A stretch of 64,000 nt of DNA from Bradyrhizobium xenonodulans (GCF_027594865.1 NZ_CP089391.1:4866501-4930500); one strand, 5' to 3'; shown: positions 32,046 through 41,428, numbered from the stretch's first letter. The notes: generated from the letters alone by a model not told the origin. Made by a program: numbers and translations.

Positions 32046-32529
32046 CGTGGCCTCTCATTTTCGTCGCCCGCTCTGGGCGCGCCGTCCGGGACGCGGCTGC
32101 CACCGCTCCCCGGGTTGAATTTTTCGAACCCGCCTTGGGGGCCGGAGACTCAGTTTCAGGTGGGAATGTCCTGAATCTGTTCTTCAGACCTTCAAAACGC
32201 AAAACGACGCGCGGGGCGCATAGGCACGCCCGCCCGTCACAACGATCGTTTTCACGGACTGCAAAAGCCCGAAATAGCTTGCTCTCCCAACGGCTTACAG
32301 GGAAATCCGGCATCCCTGCCCACCGCGCTTTCGTGCTGCCGAACCGATATGGGGCGACAATAGTGCAGATTCGAGGGGTAAACCCTCAAATCCCCACACT
32401 TTTTCGTGTTCGGCCTGCGTCGGGACGTTCCGTCGCACGCCTTTTGCATCCGGCCCACCCTTTCGCGGGGTGGACCAAGATCCCGGGCTTCGCTTGATGC
32501 TCGCCCGGGATCTCGCCAGTAAGCGTTGC
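32046..32529 (-). other. 484-bp rplL-rpoB leader region
   Basis: No convincing gene. Contains the 10-bp stem-loop at 32479-32512 and a smaller GAGGG-GTAAA-CCCTC hairpin near 32372-32386. Its length and position match the rplL-rpoB attenuator/processing region of other bacteria. No clear secondary promoter was recognised. Confidence 0.6.
32479..32512 (-). promoter_or_regulatory. stem-loop 18 bp after rplL (attenuator or RNase site)
   Basis: GATCCCGGGC and GCCCGGGATC form a perfect 10-bp stem with a 14-nt loop. TTGGTCC follows on the transcribed strand, with no U-tract, so partial termination or RNase III processing between the ribosomal-stalk and polymerase genes is more likely than full termination. 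E. coli has an attenuator and processing site at the same place. Confidence 0.6.
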
Positions 32530-32907
32530 TTACTTGAGTTCGACCTTGGCGCCAGCCTTCTCGAGCTGGGCCTTGATCTTCTCGGCCTCGTCCTTGTTCA
32601 CGCCTTCCTTGACAGGCTTCGGCGCGCCCTCGACGAGGTCCTTTGCTTCCTTCAGGCCCAGGCCGGTGATGGCGCGGACTTCCTTGATGACCTCGATCTT
32701 CTTGTCACCGGCGGAGGCCAGGACAACCGTGAACTCGGTCTTCTCTTCCGCCGGAGCGGCGGCAGCGCCACCACCAGCCGGGCCGGCCACGGCGACGGCC
32801 GCGGCAGCCGAAACGCCCCACTTCTCTTCGAGGAGCTTCGCCAGTTCAGCAGCTTCGAGCACGGTGAGGCTCGAGAGGTCGTCAACGATCTTCTGCAAGT
32901 CAGCCAT
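32530..32907 (-). CDS. rplL: 50S ribosomal protein L7/L12
   Basis: Stalk protein that recruits translational GTPases. It has 125 residues: N-terminal dimerisation helix ([19 protein letters not shown]), an Ala/Gly-rich hinge ([14 protein letters not shown], about residues 43-56) and the C-terminal factor-binding domain (KTEFTVVL ... [18 protein letters not shown]). It lies 54 bp downstream of rplJ. Confidence 0.98.
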   Translation of the reverse strand: MADLQKIVDDLSSLTVLEAAELAKLLEEKWGVSAAAAVAVAGPAGGGAAAAPAEEKTEFTVVLASAGDKKIEVIKEVRAITGLGLKEAKDLVEGAPKPVKEGVNKDEAEKIKAQLEKAGAKVELK

Positions 32908-32961
32908 TGTTCAGTTTCCTTGAGTGTAAGTCTGGTTCGGGTTTGAGTTTTGCGAAGGGCG

Positions 32962-33480
32962 TCAGGCCGCTTCGCCCTTTGAGGCATGAGCCTGGATGAC
33001 GCGCGCAAGCTTGCCCGCGGGCGCGTTGGCGAGCTGAGCGATCTTGGTCGCCGGGGCCACAAGCAGGCCGACGATCTTGGCGCGCAGTTCATCAAGCGAC
33101 GGCAGCGAGGCAAGCGCCTTGACGCTGTCGACATTCAGGACGGTCTTCCCCATCGAGCCGCCAATGATGACGAACTTTTCGTTCGCTTTGGCGAATTCGA
33201 CGGCGACCTTTGGCGCCGCTACCGGATCGTTCGAAGTGGCGATCACGGTCGGTCCCTTCAGCATGGGGCCGATGGCAACGACGTCAGTGCCTTCAAGAGC
33301 AATTTTGGCGAGACGGTTCTTCGAGACCTTCACCGAGGCGCCAGCCTGCTTCATCTGCATGCGCAGCTTCTGCATCTGGGCAACGGTCAGGCCGGAATAT
33401 TGAGCAACGATCGCGACGCTCGTGGTCTTGAAGACCCCATTGAGCTGTTCGACCGCGTCCTTTTTTGCCGCTCGTTCCAC
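32962..33480 (-). CDS. rplJ: 50S ribosomal protein L10
   Basis: Base of the L7/L12 stalk and autogenous repressor of the rplJL transcript in E. coli. I place the start at GTG ([14 protein letters not shown], 172 residues, the family length) because GAAAGAG lies 6 nt upstream. An ATG nine codons earlier has no Shine-Dalgarno sequence. The conserved [15 protein letters not shown] segment follows. Confidence 0.93.
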   Translation of the reverse strand: MERAAKKDAVEQLNGVFKTTSVAIVAQYSGLTVAQMQKLRMQMKQAGASVKVSKNRLAKIALEGTDVVAIGPMLKGPTVIATSNDPVAAPKVAVEFAKANEKFVIIGGSMGKTVLNVDSVKALASLPSLDELRAKIVGLLVAPATKIAQLANAPAGKLARVIQAHASKGEAA

Positions 33481-34066
33481 AGCAAGCTCTTTCCGGTTGG
33501 CGGTCATCGCAAAAGCGGGACCGCCGGGTTGCACCCATCGTCCCACCCAAACCCTGAACCTCCGGGCCAAAACCCATCGGACACGCGCCGGGCGAGACGA
33601 CAATTCAAAGCCTGCCCTCCGAGAGCCCTTTGAGGCCCACGGCGTGTCGAGGTCCGAACCAGACCCGTTTCGCAAGACCAGCCCTGAAAGCTGGATACGA
33701 AGTGAAATCCGGTCTTCACCCGTCTATGCAGGCCATGCGATTAAGCCGTTGAGAAATCGAAATTCCTCGCGGGCGCCTGCAGTCTTGGACAGGACAAGGC
33801 CTGACGGCGAACCGTCCGACCCCTGCCCGCATCCCCACCAACTGACGGGTTTTCCTTCCTTTTCCGGCAAATCCTTACGGACGTCCTGAAAAGGAATGAT
33901 CTCCTATCTTGTCGGGTTTTCGGAATGCGTGCACGAACGCGCCAGCCGAGGCCGGTACGTCCGGAAGCGGTTCTTTAACCGCTCTCTGCCCGCTTGCCAA
34001 GAGCAAAATTCGCACCAGTTCCAATCCGTTGTCGCCGGAGCCTGACCCGGGTCGACAAGGGCCGAT
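33481..34066 (-). other. rplJ leader / gap after the dehydrogenase gene
   Basis: About 586 bp without a convincing gene. It contains a 7-bp hairpin (AGCGGTT/AACCGCT, 33966-33983) that may end the dehydrogenase transcript, and a 9-bp inverted repeat TTCCTTTTC/GAAAAGGAA at 33856-33896. The L10 autoregulatory leader and a separate rplJL-rpoBC promoter would be expected here, but I could not point to either with confidence. Confidence 0.5.
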
Positions 34067-35020
34067 TCAGGCCGATTTGACCGCATAAGGCAGCGGCCTG
34101 CCCTCGAAAAACGCAGTCAGGTTGGCCAGTACGCAGTTCTGCATCGCGACATGCGATTCGAGGGTGTGGCCGCCGATATGCGGGGCAAACACCACGTTCG
34201 GGAGCGCCGTCAGCGCATCGGGCGCGTGCGGCTCCTTCTCGAAGACGTCGAGGCCTGCGCCGGCGATGGTCTTGTCGGTCAGGGCTGCGACCAGAGCCTT
34301 CTCGTCGATCACCGAGCCGCGGGAGATGTTGACGACATAGCCGTCCGCCCCGAGTCGCCCAAGGATCTCGGCATCGACGACGTGCCGGGTCTCGGCCCCG
34401 GCCCGGACCGCGATCATCAGCACGCTGCACCAGTCGGCCAGCGCTTCCAGCGACGGGAAATATTGATAGGGCAGATCGTATTTGCTGCGGCTGAAATAGC
34501 CGATTTCGCTCTCGAAGGCGGCGCAGCGCGCCGCGATCTTGCGGCCGATCTCGCCCATGCCGTAGACGCCGATGCGGCGGCCGGGCATGCCGGCCTGCGG
34601 CCGCATCATCGGCGATGGCTTTGACGCCGCCCAGTCGCCACTGCGGACATATTGGTCGGCGACCAGGATCCGCCGCGTCGTCGCCAGCATCAGCGTCATC
34701 GCGATGTCCGCGACCGAGGCGGCATTGGCGCCGGGGCTGTGGCCGACCGCGATGTTGCGGCTGGCGGCCGCCTTCAGGTCGACGCCGTCATACCCGGTGC
34801 CGTAGCAAACAATCGTGCCGAGCTTCGGAAACAGATCCATCGCCTCCGCCCCCAGCGGCGAGCCGCCGGCAGTCAGCAACGCGCGGATGCCACCGAGCCG
34901 GTCGGCCGAAAACATCTCCCGTGCCGGCTTGCCGCCGGTGTCGAGCAACTCGAACCGTTCGGCGAAGCGCGCCATCATCGTCTTTGGAAAGCGCGAGTAG
35001 ACCAGGACCTTGTCAGCCAT
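34067..35020 (-). CDS. D-2-hydroxyacid dehydrogenase family protein
   Basis: A 317-residue NAD(P)-dependent reductase of the glyoxylate/hydroxypyruvate reductase group. The Rossmann motif GVYGMGEIGRKIA is near residue 150. The catalytic Arg is in AVRAGAETRHVV, the Glu in DVFEKEP and the His in APHIGGHT. The ATG giving MADKVLVYSRFPK matches family length. It lies on the same strand between rplA and rplJ, where bacteria normally have no gene, so transcription from the ribosomal promoter is likely. The physiological substrate is not clear. Confidence 0.93.
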   Translation of the reverse strand: MADKVLVYSRFPKTMMARFAERFELLDTGGKPAREMFSADRLGGIRALLTAGGSPLGAEAMDLFPKLGTIVCYGTGYDGVDLKAAASRNIAVGHSPGANAASVADIAMTLMLATTRRILVADQYVRSGDWAASKPSPMMRPQAGMPGRRIGVYGMGEIGRKIAARCAAFESEIGYFSRSKYDLPYQYFPSLEALADWCSVLMIAVRAGAETRHVVDAEILGRLGADGYVVNISRGSVIDEKALVAALTDKTIAGAGLDVFEKEPHAPDALTALPNVVFAPHIGGHTLESHVAMQNCVLANLTAFFEGRPLPYAVKSA

Positions 35021-35139
35021 TGTTCTTCTTTCCCGGTTCTTGTTTCCGATCAACGCCGCCACAAACGGCGAAGGGCGGAATCGGTTGCCCAATTCCGCCC
35101 CTCGCCTCATGCAATTTCCAGACTTAGCCGAGGCAAGCC

Positions 35140-35832
35140 TTAGCCGAGAATGGTGCCCGGCTCGACCTTCACGCCGGGGCCCATCGTCGAGGACACCGCA
35201 ACGCGCTGGATGTAGGTGCCCTTGGAACCGGCCGGCTTCGCCTTGGTGACGGCGTCAGCCAGGGCCTTGATGTTCTCGACCAGCTTCTCCTCGGTGAACG
35301 AGGCCTTGCCGACGCCAGCCTGCAAAATGCCGGCCTTCTCGACTCGGAACTCGACCGAGCCGCCCTTGGCACCCTTCACCGCGCCGGTGACGTCCATGGT
35401 CACGGTGCCGATCTTCGGGTTCGGCATCAGGCCGCGCGGGCCGAGCACCTTACCGAGACGGCCGACCAGCGGCATCATGTCGGGAGTGGCGATGCAGCGG
35501 TCGAAATCGATCGAGCCGTTCTGCACCTTCTCGACCAAATCCTCGGCACCGACGACGTCGGCACCCGCAGCCTTGGCTTCATCCGCCTTGGCGCCGCGGG
35601 CGAACACGCCGACGCGGAGCGTACGGCCGGTGCCGTTCGGCAGGGTCACGACGCCGCGGACCATCTGGTCGGCGTGACGCGGATCGACGCCGAGATTGAT
35701 CGCGACCTCGATGGTCTCGTCGAACTTCGCCTTGGCGCGTTCCTTGACCATCTTGATGGCGTCCGCGAGCGGGTAAAGCTTTTCGCGATCAACACCTTCG
35801 CGGGCTTTGTTCAAACGCTTTCCGATTGCCAT
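35140..35832 (-). CDS. rplA: 50S ribosomal protein L1
   Basis: L1-stalk protein that guides E-site tRNA, and in E. coli the repressor of the rplKA mRNA. It has 230 residues with the conserved [16 protein letters not shown]. It follows rplK by 6 bp. Confidence 0.98.
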   Translation of the reverse strand: MAIGKRLNKAREGVDREKLYPLADAIKMVKERAKAKFDETIEVAINLGVDPRHADQMVRGVVTLPNGTGRTLRVGVFARGAKADEAKAAGADVVGAEDLVEKVQNGSIDFDRCIATPDMMPLVGRLGKVLGPRGLMPNPKIGTVTMDVTGAVKGAKGGSVEFRVEKAGILQAGVGKASFTEEKLVENIKALADAVTKAKPAGSKGTYIQRVAVSSTMGPGVKVEPGTILG

Positions 35833-35838
35833 GACCGC

Positions 35839-36267
35839 TTACCCCGCCACTTCCAGACCCATCGAACGGGCAGAGCCCTCGACCATCTTCATGGCCGACT
35901 CGATGGAATCGCAATTGAGATCCTTCATCTTCTTCTCGGCGATCTCGCGCACCTGCGCCTTGGTCACCTTGCCGGCCTTGTCGCGGCCCGGCGCCTTCGA
36001 GCCGGACTGGATCTTGGCGGCCTGCTTGAGGAAGAAGGACATCGGGGGGGTCTTCATCTCGAACGTGAACGAACGATCGGCGTAGATCGTGATCACGACG
36101 GGAATCGGGGTGTTCTTCTCTTCCTTCTGGGTCTGGGCGTTGAACGCCTTGCAGAACTCCATGATGTTGAGACCGCGCTGACCGAGCGCGGGACCGATCG
36201 GGGGCGAAGGATTCGCCGCACCGGCCGGGACCTGAAGCTTCAGGTATCCGGTCACTTTCTTTGCCAT
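35839..36267 (-). CDS. rplK: 50S ribosomal protein L11
   Basis: GTPase-associated-centre protein that binds the thiostrepton site of 23S rRNA. It has 142 residues: [20 protein letters not shown] at the N-terminus is diagnostic. It lies between nusG and rplA with a 132-bp upstream gap that holds no visible gene. Confidence 0.98.
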   Translation of the reverse strand: MAKKVTGYLKLQVPAGAANPSPPIGPALGQRGLNIMEFCKAFNAQTQKEEKNTPIPVVITIYADRSFTFEMKTPPMSFFLKQAAKIQSGSKAPGRDKAGKVTKAQVREIAEKKMKDLNCDSIESAMKMVEGSARSMGLEVAG

Positions 36268-36399
36268 GTATCACTCCTGTTGTGCCGGCCGAGGCCAGCG
36301 GTTTCAGGTTCCGTGGTTGGGATCGAGCGCGGCTGGCTACCGCCCTCTTCCTCCCACGGCCTCTTGCTGCGCGAGACCTGAGGTCTCACGCCTACCCGA

Positions 36400-36954
36400 T
36401 CAGACCTTCTCGACCTGACCGAATTCCAGTTCGACGGGCGTAGCGCGGCCGAAGATCGACACAGCGACCTTCACGCGCGAGCGCGCCTCGTCGATTTCCT
36501 CGACCACACCGGAGAACGAGGCGAACGGGCCGTCGGCCACGCGCACGTTCTCGCCGATCTCGAACGACACCGACGCCTTCGGCCGTTCCACGCCCTCCTG
36601 CACCTGGTGCAGGATGCGCATCGCCTCGGATTCCGAGATCGGCATCGGCTTGTTCTCGGCGCCGAGGAAGCCCGTGACCTTCGGCGTGTTCTTGATCAGG
36701 TGAAACGCCTCGTCGGTCAGCTTCATCTTCACCAGCACGTAGCCCGGGAAGAACTTGCGCTCGGCGTCGATCTTGCGGCCGCGGCGCACTTCCGTGACCT
36801 TCTCGGTCGGAACCAGCACCAGCTCGAACAGCTCCTCGAGCCCGCGCTGCTTGGCCTGCTCGCGGATCGATTCGGCGACCTTCTTCTCGAAGTTCGAATA
36901 GGCGTGGACGATGTACCAGCGCTTGTCGGACAATTGAGCGGTTGCTGTAGCCAT
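36400..36954 (-). CDS. nusG: transcription elongation/antitermination factor NusG
   Basis: Binds RNA polymerase through its N-terminal NGN domain (RWYIVHAYSNFEKKVAESI) and Rho or S10 through the C-terminal KOW domain (ENVRVADGPFASFSGVVEEI, ending VELEFGQVEKV). It has 184 residues. Its ATG overlaps the secE stop by one base (TGATG), so translation is coupled. Confidence 0.98.
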   Translation of the reverse strand: MATATAQLSDKRWYIVHAYSNFEKKVAESIREQAKQRGLEELFELVLVPTEKVTEVRRGRKIDAERKFFPGYVLVKMKLTDEAFHLIKNTPKVTGFLGAENKPMPISESEAMRILHQVQEGVERPKASVSFEIGENVRVADGPFASFSGVVEEIDEARSRVKVAVSIFGRATPVELEFGQVEKV

Positions 36955-37145
36955 CAGTGGATGCCCAGAAGGAAGGTGATGAGGTAGCGGATGATCTGGT
37001 CGGCGGCGAAGAAGAAGATCGAGGCCACGGCGACCATCACGAACACCATGATGGTGGTGATCGTGGTCTCACGACGGGTCGGCCAGGTGACCTTGGCGGT
37101 CTCCGAGCGCACTTCCTGCAAGAACTTGAACGGGCTGACTGCCAT
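36954..37145 (-). CDS. secE: preprotein translocase subunit SecE
   Basis: Small clamp subunit of SecYEG. Starting at ATG (MAVSPFKFLQEVRSETAKV) it has 63 residues: one amphipathic helix containing the conserved KVTWPTRRE and a single membrane segment (IMVFVMVAVASIFFFAADQI). A TTG five codons upstream is an alternative but less likely start. The tRNA-Trp-secE-nusG-rplKA order is common. Confidence 0.96.
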   Translation of the reverse strand: MAVSPFKFLQEVRSETAKVTWPTRRETTITTIMVFVMVAVASIFFFAADQIIRYLITFLLGIH

Positions 37146-37481
37146 CGTTTGAATGTCCAACGTCCGTCGCCGGACGCGAATGAATTTCGGGGATCCGAAC
37201 AGCCGCCGTTGGCCCAGCCCTCTGTCGCGAAGGATGAGCCGGAAACCGGGCTCGATTGTTCGGGGATTTCAAAGCCGCGCCGGAGATCCGCGTCTAACGG
37301 GCCGGCTGCGAGTGCCGGGTATCTACTGCGGATAGGGCCAAAGGTCAAGGTGTTGGCCGGCCGGGATCCGCGCCGCGGCCGCCTTCGGACCTGATCCGGA
37401 TCAAGGGCTTACCCGATCCTCATGACCCACGGTCCGAGCTGTCGCTCGCCTGCCTGTCGATCCTGATTGCCTGGGATGAGC
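37146..37481 (-). other. gap between tRNA-Trp and secE
   Basis: A 336-bp stretch with no convincing gene. It would be the leader of the secE-nusG transcript if that is co-transcribed with tRNA-Trp. I did not find a clear promoter or terminator in it. Confidence 0.5.
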
Positions 37482-37557
37482 TGGCAGGAGTGGCAGGGCT
37501 CGAACCTGCGACCCCCGGTTTTGGAGACCGGTGCTCTACCAATTGAGCTACACTCCT
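37482..37557 (-). tRNA. tRNA-Trp (CCA)
   Basis: A 76-nt cloverleaf on the minus strand: acceptor AGGAGTG/CACTCCT with discriminator G and encoded CCA, D-arm TAGCTCAATTGGTAGAGC, anticodon loop CTCCAAA with anticodon CCA, and T-arm GCAGGTTCGAGCCCTGC. It stands upstream of secE. Confidence 0.97.
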
Positions 37558-37615
37558 ACGGACCCTCGCGTCGCCACGCGGATCAGGGGCGCTTTCAAGC
37601 ACAGGGGGCGGCCGG

Positions 37616-37649
37616 ATTGCAAGGACGGATTGCAAAGGGGAAATTGCAA
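37616..37649. repeat. three ATTGCAA direct repeats
   Basis: ATTGCAA occurs at 37616, 37629 and 37643, spaced 13 and 14 bp, between tRNA-Trp and the hydrolase gene. It may be a small tandem duplication (GGATTGCAA twice) or a binding site; nothing here distinguishes these. Confidence 0.45.
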
Positions 37650-37737
37650 GGGTGAAGCGCGCTGGCTTCGCTTGTTTGTGCCGCGCCTTCTGGGCCACTC
37701 TCCGTTCCCGACAATCAAGAACAAACGGGAGTGCCCA

Positions 37738-38970
37738 ATGACTGCCCAAGCGACGACCGCAGCCGTCCCTCGCCCCTCGACCGCGCCGAAAACCCCATCT
37801 CTGCCCGAGGCGAGGCCCGAAACGCTGGGCCTGTCGCGCCCCCGCCTCCAGGCGATGTCGGACGCGTTCAAGCGCGAGATCGACAAGGGAACCGTTCCCG
37901 GCGTGACCGTGCTGGTGGCCCGCCGCGGCGAGGTCGGCTGGTTCGAGGCGCTCGGCAAGCAGAGCCCGGCGGGCCCGGCCATGGCACTTGATTCGATCTT
38001 CCGGATCTTCTCGATGACCAAGCCGATCGTGTCGGTCGGCATCATGGCGCTGGTCGAGGACGGCCACCTGCTCCTTGCCGACCCCGTCGCAAAATTCATT
38101 CCGGAGTTCGCGGACCAGAAGGTCGGATTGGTCAGCGGCGGCAGGCTGGAACTGGTTCCGCCGAAGCGCCCGATGACGGTGCAGGACCTGCTCCGCCACA
38201 CCTCGGGCCTGACCTACGAGCACCAGGGCGACGGCCCCGTGCACAAGCTCTACCAGGAGTCCCGCGTCCGCAGCCGCAAGATCACCAATGCCGAGCACGC
38301 CGCGCTGGTAGCGAGCTTCCCGCTGGTCTGCCACCCCGGCGACGAGTTCAATTACAGCCGCTCCACCGACATCCTCGGCCGCATCATCGAAATCGTCAGC
38401 GGCAAGTCGCTCGGTGCGTTCCTGACCGAACGCATCCTCGCGCCGCTGCAGATGACCGAGACCGGCTTTGCGACCTCGGAGGCCAACGCCAACAGGCTCG
38501 CCGAACCCTTCCCGGCCGATCCCTGGACCCGCGACAAGGTCGCGCTGTTCAACATGCTCGAGCAGCCGGTGATGGAGTCCGGCGGCGGCGGTCTCGTTTC
38601 CACGACGATGGACTATGCCCGCTTCGCGCTGATGCTACGCAATGGCGGCACGCTCGGCGGCAACAGGGTCCTCGGCCGCAAGACGCTGGAGCTAATGGCG
38701 TCAGATCATCTCGGACCTGATGTCGTGACCAACGGTACGCTGCTGTCGCCCGGTCACGGCTTCGGTCTCGGCTTCGCCGTGCGCCGCGAGGCCGGCATCG
38801 CACCCTTCCCCGGCAGCGTCGGCCAGTATTTCTGGAGCGGCATTGCGGGGACGTTCTTCTGGATCGATCCGAAGGAGGATCTGTTCACCGTGTTCATGAG
38901 CCAGGGCCCCGGCCAGCGCGACTTTACGCGGACCTTGGTGCGGGATCTGGTTTACGCAGCGGTGGAGTGA
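37738..38970 (+). CDS. serine beta-lactamase-like hydrolase (class C / EstB type)
   Basis: A 410-residue member of the beta-lactamase (COG1680) family, which includes esterases, D-aminopeptidases and class C enzymes. The nucleophile motif SMTK is near residue 93 and the second motif Tyr is in FNYSRSTDILG. The region expected to hold the third motif reads SPGHGFGLGF. There is no obvious signal peptide, so a cytosolic esterase or amidase is more likely than a secreted beta-lactamase. The ATG has GGGAG 6 nt upstream. It is monocistronic, with an IS30 element downstream. Confidence 0.88.
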   Translation: MTAQATTAAVPRPSTAPKTPSLPEARPETLGLSRPRLQAMSDAFKREIDKGTVPGVTVLVARRGEVGWFEALGKQSPAGPAMALDSIFRIFSMTKPIVSVGIMALVEDGHLLLADPVAKFIPEFADQKVGLVSGGRLELVPPKRPMTVQDLLRHTSGLTYEHQGDGPVHKLYQESRVRSRKITNAEHAALVASFPLVCHPGDEFNYSRSTDILGRIIEIVSGKSLGAFLTERILAPLQMTETGFATSEANANRLAEPFPADPWTRDKVALFNMLEQPVMESGGGGLVSTTMDYARFALMLRNGGTLGGNRVLGRKTLELMASDHLGPDVVTNGTLLSPGHGFGLGFAVRREAGIAPFPGSVGQYFWSGIAGTFFWIDPKEDLFTVFMSQGPGQRDFTRTLVRDLVYAAVE

Positions 38971-39041
38971 GGCGGCGCCGCGCGACGCGGCGGTGCATCC
39001 ACATTTTCGCTGTCATGCCCCGGCTTGACCGGGGCATCCAG

Positions 39042-40462
39042 GGCGGATTCAACCGCTCGTCGCAACACCCTGTGTATCGTTCACTTGTAGCAATTGGTCG
39101 AGAGTTTCGGCCGGTGTTTTCCAGCCGAGGGTTTTCCTGGGCCTGGTGTTGAGTGCGAGAGCCACGGCCTCGAGATCACCAGAGTTGTGCAGGCTAAGAT
39201 CGGTCCCTTTTGGAAAGTACTGGCGCAGCAACCCATTTGTGTTCTCGTTGGTGCCGCGCTGCCATGGGCTATGAGGGTCACAGAAGTAGACCTGCAGGCC
39301 TGCATCGATCCTCAGGCGTGCATGCTGAGCCAGTTCAGCTCCTTGATCCCAGGTCAGCGATCGACGCAGCTGTTCGGGCATGCTGACGATTGCGCGGGTG
39401 ATGGCGTCGCGCACTGCCTCAGCGCCATGTCCGGCGAGTGCAGGTCCGTTCTTCACGCGAGCTTCCTGTTCATGGCCTGTGATACGCGGCAGATGCAGCA
39501 GAATGGTAAAGCGGGTCGTGCGCTCCACCAAGGTGCCGATCGCGGAACTTCCAAGACCCATAATGAGATCACCTTCCCAGTGGCCCGGCACAGCTCGATC
39601 GGCGGCTTCCGCCGGACGTTGACTGATCATGATCTCGGAAGGAATGAAGCTTCTGCCTTTGCGGACGCGCGCCCTCGGCATCCGCAACACCCGCCCGGTG
39701 CGCAAGCAGGCCGTCAGTTCGCGGCGCAAAGCTCCTCGACCCTGCACATAAAGTGCCTGATAGATCGCCTCGTGACTGATGCGCATCGTCTCATCCTCGG
39801 GAAAGTCCAGCCGAAGTCGCCGAGAAATCTGTTCCGGGCTCCATGCCCTGGCCCAGCGCCGGTTTTGCCGATGCACAGCCCGGCGTCCCTTCCACACGAC
39901 CTTCGGGCCAGCCAGGAGCTCCCCGTCCGGCTTGGCGATCATACCGGCAAGCCTGTCCTGCACGTAATCCCGCAGGGGCGGATTGATCGCCAACTTCGCC
40001 GGCTTGGGCCGTCGGGCGGACCGATCAGCGTGCCATTGTGCCGTGGTTGCTCGGTACTGTGGGGCGCCGTGGCGGCGCGCCACATTACGACGGAGTTCAC
40101 GAGAGATCGTGCAGGGAGCTCGATCAAGCTGACGAGCGATGGCTCGCACCCCATGACCCTGCACACGCAAGATGGCGATCTCCTCGCGCTCGGCGAACGA
40201 GAGATAGCGCTCCGATGGAAGCCTTGACGACGGTGACAAATGTGTTGGCGGCATGCCGCCCGCCCTCCGGAACCAGCGCACTCCAACCGAAGGCGATACC
40301 CCGGCCTCAACCGCAGCATCTTCGCTCGATCGCCCCGAGGCAATCGCAGCCCAGAACCGTCTACAATCCTCTCGTCGGGCCTCTTGAGGACGACTTGCTC
40401 GCGCACGGCTCTCCATCGCAACCTCCTTGTTCAGGGTGTTGCGACGAGCGGTTGAATCCGCC
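39042..40462 (-). mobile_element. IS30-family insertion sequence with intact transposase
   Basis: A 1421-bp element bounded by perfect 31-bp inverted repeats (39042-39072 and 40432-40462; outer bases GGCGGATTCAACCGCT). A 3-bp CAG target duplication flanks it (39039-39041 and 40463-40465), as expected for IS30. The empty-site paralogue at 44774 confirms the junctions. One transposase gene fills the element. Confidence 0.92.
39049..40416 (-). CDS. IS30-family transposase
   Basis: A 455-residue transposase. Helix-turn-helix regions occupy the N-terminus (SFAEREEIAILRVQGHGVRA then IARQLDRAPCTISRELRRN). The DDE catalytic core has Asp in HWEGDLIMG, Asp in LTWDQGAELAQH and Glu in GTNENTNGLLRQYFPKG, the characteristic IS30 signature. 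The ATG is preceded by AAGGAGG. Both ends of the gene reach the terminal inverted repeats, and the frame is intact, so it may be active. Confidence 0.95.
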   Translation of the reverse strand: MESRARASRPQEARREDCRRFWAAIASGRSSEDAAVEAGVSPSVGVRWFRRAGGMPPTHLSPSSRLPSERYLSFAEREEIAILRVQGHGVRAIARQLDRAPCTISRELRRNVARRHGAPQYRATTAQWHADRSARRPKPAKLAINPPLRDYVQDRLAGMIAKPDGELLAGPKVVWKGRRAVHRQNRRWARAWSPEQISRRLRLDFPEDETMRISHEAIYQALYVQGRGALRRELTACLRTGRVLRMPRARVRKGRSFIPSEIMISQRPAEAADRAVPGHWEGDLIMGLGSSAIGTLVERTTRFTILLHLPRITGHEQEARVKNGPALAGHGAEAVRDAITRAIVSMPEQLRRSLTWDQGAELAQHARLRIDAGLQVYFCDPHSPWQRGTNENTNGLLRQYFPKGTDLSLHNSGDLEAVALALNTRPRKTLGWKTPAETLDQLLQVNDTQGVATSG

Positions 40463-40590
40463 CAGTACTCCGCGGCGAACGTGGCGAGAGCGAACTCTCT
40501 AACGCTGGCCTCTGGGATACTGGATCGCCCGCTTTCGCGGGCGATGACACCGATGTTGGAGCGGCAGCGTGCCCTTCCCGCGCCGACGCC

Positions 40591-41358
40591 TCAACTGATC
40601 GTCGCGCCGCCGTCGATCACCATGGTCTGGCCGGTCATGAAGTCGCCGGCCTTCGATCCCAGGAACACCGCCGCGCCCGCGATCTCGTCGGGGATGCCGA
40701 TGCGCAGCAGCGGCGAGCGCGAGGTCGAGGCTTTCAAATTCTCCGGGTTGTCCCACAGCGCTTTCGCAAAGTCGGTCTTGATCAGGCCGGGCGCGATGCA
40801 GTTCACGCGGATGTTGTCCTTGCCGTATTCGCAGGCGAGGTTGCGCGCGAGCTGCATGTCGGCGGCCTTGGAGATCGCATAGGCGCCGAGGATGGTCGAG
40901 CCCTTCAGGCCGCCGATCGAGGAGACGATGATGATCGAGCCGTCCTTGCGCTCGATCATCTGCGGCACCACCATCGAGATCAGCCAGTTGTTGGCGACGA
41001 TGTTGTTGTCGAGGATCTTCCTGAACTGATCGTCGGAAATGCCGGCGAGCGGACCATAATACGGGTTCGACGCGGCGTTGCAGACCAGCACGTCGATCTT
41101 GCCGAAGGCGCGGTTGCTCTCGTCGATGAGGTTTTGCAGATTTTCCTTCGACGAGATGTTGGCGGCGATCGCGACCGCCGTGCCCTTGCCGAACTTGTCG
41201 TTGATGCCCTTGGCAACCTGGTCGCAGACATCGGCCTTGCGCGAGGAGATCACGACCTTGGCGCCGTGCTCCGCCATGCGCTCGGCGATCGCGAGTCCGA
41301 TGCCGCGCGTTGAGCCGGTGATGACGGCGACTTTCCCCTTCATGTCGAACAAGGTCAT
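40591..41358 (-). CDS. short-chain dehydrogenase/reductase (SDR)
   Basis: A 255-residue classical SDR. The cofactor motif TGSTRGIG is at residues 15-22, NAA at about 94-96, the catalytic Ser in IIIVSSIGG and YxxxK in YAISKAAD. SSRKAD after strand 2 favours NADP(H). The ATG has GGGAGAG upstream. Nearby acyl-CoA dehydrogenase, CoA-transferase and kinase genes suggest a beta-hydroxyacyl-CoA or related alcohol dehydrogenase role, but the substrate is not determined. Confidence 0.9.
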   Translation of the reverse strand: MTLFDMKGKVAVITGSTRGIGLAIAERMAEHGAKVVISSRKADVCDQVAKGINDKFGKGTAVAIAANISSKENLQNLIDESNRAFGKIDVLVCNAASNPYYGPLAGISDDQFRKILDNNIVANNWLISMVVPQMIERKDGSIIIVSSIGGLKGSTILGAYAISKAADMQLARNLACEYGKDNIRVNCIAPGLIKTDFAKALWDNPENLKASTSRSPLLRIGIPDEIAGAAVFLGSKAGDFMTGQTMVIDGGATIS

Positions 41359-41428
41359 GTTTCTCTCCCATAGCACGATTTGATTTGGCTTGAAGCTTAC
41401 GCCGTGCCCGCGCAAGCGGACAATTGCT

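Larger units (their letters stand above)
39013..40553. repeat. intergenic repeat interrupted by an IS30 element
   Basis: The left part (39013-39041, GTCATGCCCCGGCTTGACC...) and right part (40463-40553, ending in a GCCCGC-TTTC-GCGGGC hairpin) together match the uninterrupted copy at 44774-44877. The element therefore pre-dates the IS insertion. Confidence 0.8.

Noticed and set aside
33481..33675. N-terminal extension of rplJ
   Set aside because: The extension lacks similarity to L10 and a ribosome-binding site; GTG at 33480 gives the family length with a good SD.
37616..37649. Possible CRISPR-like array
   Set aside because: Only three 7-bp repeats with 6-7 bp gaps; no CRISPR array or cas gene is present anywhere in the window.
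37420..38334. 304-residue minus-strand frame spanning tRNA-Trp
   Set aside because: It runs through the tRNA and the hydrolase gene antisense; not compatible with either.
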